Shown one piece after another: positions 58,380 to 64,000 of a stretch of 64,000 nucleotides of DNA (its first letter is position 1; every line of letters begins with the position of its first letter). Position numbers and translations under genes: made by a program. Origin of the DNA: Burkholderia dolosa. GTDB taxonomy: Bacteria; Pseudomonadota; Gammaproteobacteria; Burkholderiales; Burkholderiaceae. The stretch is from positions 21,648-85,647 of the forward strand of contig NZ_CABVPR010000023.1 of assembly GCF_902499135.1 (NCBI RefSeq). Direction: 5' to 3'. The notes under the pieces were generated by a model. It was not told where the DNA came from. It made no database searches and saw nothing but the letters and a program-made list of their open reading frames with translations.

Positions 58380-59255
58380 ATGTCCGCCCACGATTCCCAT
58401 GCATCGCTGTCCCGCCCCGCCGTCGCCAAGTCATGGCATGGCCGCCTCGAACTCGGCTTCGAGCGGCACGGCGCGCGCACGACGCTCGCGCACCGCCTGC
58501 ACGACGGCCCGCTGCGCGTGCAGCGGCCGCTGTACCCGGAAGGCGATGCGATCTGCCATGCGGTGCTCGTTCATCCGCCGGGCGGCGTCGCGGGCGGCGA
58601 CCGGCTCGACATCGACATCGCGCTCGGCGACGACACGCACGCGGTACTCACCACGCCCGGCGCGACCAAGTGGTACAAGTCGAACGGGCTCGAGGCCACG
58701 CAGCGCATCGGCATCGTGCTCGGCCGGAACGCGAAGCTCGACTGGCTGCCGCAGAACAATCTGTTCTTCGATGCCGCGCACGCGTCGCTCGACTTCACGG
58801 TGGCGCTCGGCGCAGGCGCGAGCGCGATCGGCTGGGACGCGACGCAGCTCGGCCGGCAGGCGGCCGGCGAAGCGTGGTCGGCCGGCCGGGTCGCATCGAC
58901 GGCCGCGCTCGTCGATGCCGACGGCCGGCCGCTGTGGACCGAGCGCGCGCTGCTCGACGCGCACGACCCGCTGCGTGCCGCGCCGCAGGGCCTCGCCGGC
59001 TTTCCCGCTTACGGCACGCTGTGGGTGGTCGGCGCCGCGTGCGACGCGGCGCTGGCCGAATCGCTCGCCGAACGGATGCCGTTCGACGACACGCTGCGCG
59101 CAGGCGCGACGTGCGTAACGCCGGGCGTCGTGATCGTGCGTGCGCTCGCCGCGTCGATGGAAGCGCTGCAGCGCCACTTCGCCGACTGCTGGCTGCATCT
59201 GCGGCCGATCGTGCACGGCGTCGACGCGCGACCGCTGCGGCTCTGGCAAACCTGA
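58380..59255 (+). CDS. ureD: Urease accessory protein UreD
   Basis: UreD (UreH) binds apo-urease and, with UreF and UreG, forms the complex that loads nickel. The 291-residue protein has [34 protein letters not shown] and [11 protein letters not shown], all typical. The start [13 protein letters not shown] gives family length; an earlier frame would add about 52 residues without likeness. It is separated from ureA by 249 bp that hold a second sigma-54 promoter. Confidence 0.93.
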   Translation: MSAHDSHASLSRPAVAKSWHGRLELGFERHGARTTLAHRLHDGPLRVQRPLYPEGDAICHAVLVHPPGGVAGGDRLDIDIALGDDTHAVLTTPGATKWYKSNGLEATQRIGIVLGRNAKLDWLPQNNLFFDAAHASLDFTVALGAGASAIGWDATQLGRQAAGEAWSAGRVASTAALVDADGRPLWTERALLDAHDPLRAAPQGLAGFPAYGTLWVVGAACDAALAESLAERMPFDDTLRAGATCVTPGVVIVRALAASMEALQRHFADCWLHLRPIVHGVDARPLRLWQT

Positions 59256-59271
59256 TTTCCGCCGGCCGCGC

Positions 59272-59286
59272 GCACCAGATCGGCGC
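59272..59286. promoter_or_regulatory. NtrC-like binding site upstream of ureA
   Basis: GCACCAGATCGGCGC fits GCACC-N5-GGTGC with one mismatch. It lies about 120 bp upstream of the predicted transcription start. Confidence 0.6.
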
Positions 59287-59373
59287 AACGCCGCCGCAAG
59301 CACCGCACCTTCGTCACGCATCGCGCATCATGAGCGCGCATCGTTCGGCGACATACGCACACGCGACACGCAT

Positions 59374-59389
59374 TGGCATGCGCCTTGCT
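59374..59389 (+). promoter_or_regulatory. Sigma-54 promoter of ureABC
   Basis: TGGCATGCGCCTTGCT holds GG and GC ten bases apart and the TTGCT tail. Predicted start about 59400, 105 bases before ureA. Confidence 0.75.
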
Positions 59390-59504
59390 GCTTACGAAAC
59401 CGATAGACGGCGCACGCGCGACGACGCGGTGCTACGATGAGCCGCGCATGCGAATCGTTGCGTACGCATCGACAAAAATTACGATTTCCTGAACGCCCGC
59501 CTTC

Positions 59505-59807
59505 ATGAAACTGACTCCCCGAGAAAAGGACAAGCTGCTGATCTTCACCGCAGCGCTGCTGGCCGAGCGCCGTCGCGCGCGCGGGCTGAAGCTCAACTAT
59601 CCGGAGGCGGTCGCCTTCATCACCGCCGCGCTGATGGAAGCGGCGCGCGACGGCAAGACGGTCGCCGAGGTCATGCATTACGGCACGACGCTGCTCACGC
59701 GCGACGACGTGATGGACGGTGTGCCGGAGATGATTCCCGACATCCAGGTCGAAGCGACCTTTCCGGACGGCACGAAACTGGTGACCGTCCACCACCCGAT
59801 TCCGTGA
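59505..59807 (+). CDS. ureA: Urease subunit gamma
   Basis: UreA is the 100-residue small subunit of urease. It begins [20 protein letters not shown] and includes [17 protein letters not shown] and [16 protein letters not shown]. Its stop is in a GTGA overlap with the region before ureB. It opens the structural set ureA-ureB-ureC. Confidence 0.97.
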
Positions 59808-59821
59808 GCGAGGCAGCGCGC

Positions 59822-60127
59822 ATGATCCCCGGCGAAATCCTCACCGACGATGGCGACCACGAACTGAACGCAGGCCGCGCGACGCTGACGCTCGTCGTCG
59901 CGAACACCGGCGACCGCCCGGTGCAGGTCGGCTCGCACTATCACTTCTTCGAAGTCAACGACGCGCTGTCGTTCGACCGCGCGGCCGCGCGCGGCTTCCG
60001 GCTGAACATCGCGGCCGGCACGGCCGTGCGCTTCGAGCCGGGCCAGACGCGCACCGTCGAGCTCGTCGCGCTCGCCGGCGATCGCGCCGTCTACGGTTTT
60101 CAGGGCAAGGTGATGGGGCCGCTGTGA
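59822..60127 (+). CDS. ureB: Urease subunit beta
   Basis: UreB is the 101-residue beta subunit with [16 protein letters not shown] and [21 protein letters not shown] 59822 was chosen; a GTG start at 59804 would add six residues (MSEAAR) without family support. A GAGG-type ribosome site lies before it. Confidence 0.96.
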   Translation: MIPGEILTDDGDHELNAGRATLTLVVANTGDRPVQVGSHYHFFEVNDALSFDRAAARGFRLNIAAGTAVRFEPGQTRTVELVALAGDRAVYGFQGKVMGPL

Positions 60128-60161
60128 GCGGCGCCCCGCCCCTCTTCAGGAACAGCACGAC

Positions 60162-61868
<1,707 letters not shown>

Positions 61869-61891
61869 TTTCCGCTTCCCTTTCTGCACTC

Positions 61892-62545
61892 ATGCGCACG
61901 CTCGACAAACGCATCGCCCCGAACGTGAAACTGGCCGCGTCGCTGGTTGCGCGCGCACCGACTCTCACGCTTGCGTACGACGCCCGCTGCAAGAGCCGCG
62001 TCGCGGCGACGCTCGACACCGGCGAGGACGTCGCGGTCGTGCTGCCGCGCGGCACCGTGCTGCGCGACGGCGACGTGCTCGTCGCCGGCGACGGCGCGCT
62101 CGTGCGCGTCGCCGCTGCGCCCGAAACGGTGTTGCTCGTACGCGCGGCCGATCCGCTCACGCTGATGCGCGCCGCGTACCACCTCGGCAACCGTCATACG
62201 CCGGTGGAGATCGGCGACGGCTACCTGAAGCTCGAAGCCGATCCGGTGCTCGCGGACATGCTGCGCCGCCTCGGCACGCAGGTGGACGAAACGAGCGCGC
62301 CGTTCCAGCCGGAGGCCGGCGCATACGGCGGCGGCCACAAGCACGGGCACGACGCGACGTTCGCCGAGGATTACGCGCTCGCGCAGCAGGTGTTCGGCGA
62401 ACATCACGGCCACGCGCATTCGCCCGGTCATTCGCACTCGCACGGTCACGCGCATTCGCACGCACACGACCACGGCGGTGCTCACGAGCACGATCACGCG
62501 CACGGCCCCGGCTGCACGCACGGCCACGACCATGACCACCACTGA
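61892..62545 (+). CDS. ureE: Urease nickel chaperone UreE
   Basis: UreE delivers nickel to UreG/UreDF. The 217-residue protein has the UreE peptide-binding and metal domains ([28 protein letters not shown]). The tail from residue 142 on is extremely His-rich (clusters such as [15 protein letters not shown]). The tail stores nickel. Its 3' end overlaps ureF by 14 bp. Confidence 0.95.
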   Translation: MRTLDKRIAPNVKLAASLVARAPTLTLAYDARCKSRVAATLDTGEDVAVVLPRGTVLRDGDVLVAGDGALVRVAAAPETVLLVRAADPLTLMRAAYHLGNRHTPVEIGDGYLKLEADPVLADMLRRLGTQVDETSAPFQPEAGAYGGGHKHGHDATFAEDYALAQQVFGEHHGHAHSPGHSHSHGHAHSHAHDHGGAHEHDHAHGPGCTHGHDHDHH

Positions 62546-63212
62546 ACTCGTCGCGCTGCTGCACCTCGCATCGCCGGCACTGCCGATCGGCGCGTTCAGC
62601 TATTCGCAGGGGCTCGAAGCGGCGCTCGACGCGAACCTGATCCGCGACGCCGACACCGCGCGCGACTGGATCGCAAGCGGCCTCACCGACGTGCTCGCGC
62701 ACGGCGAGCTGCCGTTCGTCGCGCACCAGCTCGCGCGCTGGCACGCGCACGACGCGGACGCGCTCGCGCGCGAGAACGCATGGTTCGTCGCGAGCCGCGA
62801 ATCGGCCGAGCTGCGCCGTGAAACCGAACAGATGGGATGGTCGCTCGCGCAGCTGTGCGCGTCGCTCGAATGGGGCGATGCACGACGCCGCGCGACGCTC
62901 GCGTCGATCTCGCCGATCGCGCTGCCGACCGCGTTCGCATACGCGGCCGCCGCGCACGACGCCGGCACCGACGCCGCGCTCGCCGCGTACGCGTTCGGCT
63001 GGGTCGAGAACCAGACCGCTGCGGCATTGAAGGCCGTGCCGCTCGGCCAGCTCGCCGGCCAGCGCATCATCGTCGCGCTGCGCGGTGCGATCGACGCGGC
63101 CGTGCGCCGCGCGCTCGCGACGCCGGCCGACGCCGTCAACACGTTCGCGCCGCAGCTCGGCATTTTGTCCGCGCGGCACGAAACCCAGTATTCGCGGTTG
63201 TTCCGCTCCTGA
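62532..63212 (+). CDS. ureF: Urease accessory protein UreF
   Basis: UreF is the scaffold that links UreD and the GTPase UreG on apo-urease. The 226-residue protein has [41 protein letters not shown] and [19 protein letters not shown], typical of the family. The ATG lies in the His tail region of ureE; the longer frame from 62478 is only the ureE overlap and was rejected. Confidence 0.94.
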   Translation: MTTTELVALLHLASPALPIGAFSYSQGLEAALDANLIRDADTARDWIASGLTDVLAHGELPFVAHQLARWHAHDADALARENAWFVASRESAELRRETEQMGWSLAQLCASLEWGDARRRATLASISPIALPTAFAYAAAAHDAGTDAALAAYAFGWVENQTAAALKAVPLGQLAGQRIIVALRGAIDAAVRRALATPADAVNTFAPQLGILSARHETQYSRLFRS

Positions 63213-63230
63213 GCCACGACGCACCACACC

Positions 63231-63878
63231 ATGAACGCACCCGCTCCGTCCTCGTCCCGCCGCACGAAGAAACTGCCGCCGCTGCGCGTCGGCATCGGCG
63301 GTCCCGTCGGCTCCGGCAAGACCACGCTGCTCGAAATGCTGTGCAAGGCGATGCGCGACCGGTACGACCTCGTCGCGATCACCAACGACATCTACACGAA
63401 GGAAGACCAGCGCCTGCTGACCGTCGCCGGCGCGCTGCCCGAGGAACGGATCATGGGCGTCGAGACGGGCGGCTGCCCGCACACGGCGATCCGCGAGGAT
63501 GCGTCGATCAACCTCGAGGCGGTCGACCGGATGTTGTCGCGCTTTCCGGACGCCGACATCGTGTTCATCGAATCGGGCGGCGACAACCTCGCGGCGACGT
63601 TCAGCCCCGAGCTGTCGGACCTGACGATCTACGTGATCGACGTCGCGGGCGGCGAGAAGATTCCGCGCAAGGGCGGCCCCGGCATCACGAAGTCGGACCT
63701 GCTCGTGATCAACAAGACGGATCTCGCGCCGCTCGTCGGCGCGAACCTCGACGTGATGGCGTCCGACACGAAGAAGATGCGCGGCGAACGGCCGTACGTG
63801 ATGACGAACCTGAAGGCGCTCGACGGCGTCGCGGACGTCGTCGCGTTCATCGAGAAGAAGGGATTGCTGACGGTTTGA
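63231..63878 (+). CDS. ureG: Urease accessory GTPase UreG
   Basis: UreG is the SIMIBI GTPase that powers nickel loading. The 215-residue protein has P-loop [15 protein letters not shown] (28-42), the metal motif [19 protein letters not shown] with the Cys-Pro-His, [17 protein letters not shown], and NKTD for guanine. It ends the urea locus. Nothing further is clear before the window end. Confidence 0.96.
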   Translation: MNAPAPSSSRRTKKLPPLRVGIGGPVGSGKTTLLEMLCKAMRDRYDLVAITNDIYTKEDQRLLTVAGALPEERIMGVETGGCPHTAIREDASINLEAVDRMLSRFPDADIVFIESGGDNLAATFSPELSDLTIYVIDVAGGEKIPRKGGPGITKSDLLVINKTDLAPLVGANLDVMASDTKKMRGERPYVMTNLKALDGVADVVAFIEKKGLLTV

Positions 63879-63964
63879 CCGGCTAAGCGGTCAGCGGAGC
63901 GACCGGCCGCGCAACCGGCGACGTAGCGGCGCCCGCGCTGCACGCGCCGGCCGCGCGGGCGCGG

Positions 63965-64000
63965 CTACGCGTCGTCCAGGCCGGCGGCCGTGTCGGCGGC
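63965..64000 (-). CDS. Possible C-terminal end of a minus-strand gene
   Basis: Reading the minus strand from the window end, twelve codons (AADTAAGLDDA and stop) finish at 63965. The piece is too short to identify and may be chance. Confidence 0.2.
   Translation of the reverse strand, partial: AADTAAGLDDA

Noticed and set aside
62478-62531. Longer ureF start at 62478
   Set aside because: It reads through the His-rich coding tail of ureE in another frame; the ATG at 62532 gives the conserved family start.

Overview
The window is a GC-rich betaproteobacterial chromosome segment that reads as Burkholderia, most likely of the B. cepacia complex. The grounds are the codon bias, the glucokinase-HexR fusion inside a zwf-pgl operon, the riboflavin-nusB cluster with an acidic-tailed lumazine synthase, and the urt-ure arrangement. 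The genus call is an inference from gene content; no marker gene for species is present.

Layout. 1-6.9 kb: a partial rarA, lolA and ftsK on the minus strand, then trxB, a Smr-domain protein and a TRIC-like channel on the plus strand. 6.9-15.9 kb: a glucose-type ABC importer (gtsABCD, minus strand) divergent from zwf, pgl and a glk-hexR fusion. A near-ideal HexR operator lies between them, so uptake and entry into the Entner-Doudoroff pathway may share one regulator that the operon itself encodes. 16.0-17.9 kb: a small A/T-richer island with a wrecked Tae4-like type VI amidase effector gene, two unknown small genes (STM2901-like and DUF1493-like) and a Tai4-like immunity gene broken by one frameshift. 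17.9-27.6 kb: a Bcr/CflA efflux pump, an EVE-fold protein, hemL, ribD, ribE, a DUF1993 protein, a RibB with degenerate GTP cyclohydrolase domain, ribH, nusB and a class I aminotransferase.

27.5-38.8 kb: a membrane-anchored lytic transglycosylase, ubiD, a LysE exporter, a PXPV-type secreted peptide, a DUF2520 protein, a YggT protein, a DUF190/crcB pair, a sedolisin-like secreted peptidase, a sirtuin with a nucleotide minisatellite in its coding start, and a D-tartrate dehydratase homologue. 39.4-41.5 kb: a cold-shock gene followed by several very small genes that include an S21 ribosomal protein. 41.6-44.4 kb: a LysR regulator divergent from a methyltransferase and membrane protein pair. 44.6-52.0 kb: tRNA-Gly(CCC), trmB, uppP, a DUF1439 lipoprotein, a YkgJ protein, hemN, a Pcm-like methyltransferase, a rhodanese and an omega-amino acid:pyruvate transaminase.

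52.3-63.9 kb: the urea locus, with transporter genes urtABCDE followed by ureDABCEFG. Both urtA and ureA are preceded by GG-N10-GC sigma-54 promoter elements and by upstream NtrC-like dyads. This indicates nitrogen-limitation control of urea uptake and hydrolysis. The Ni-enzyme subunits (UreABC) and the assembly factors (UreDEFG) are all complete in the window.
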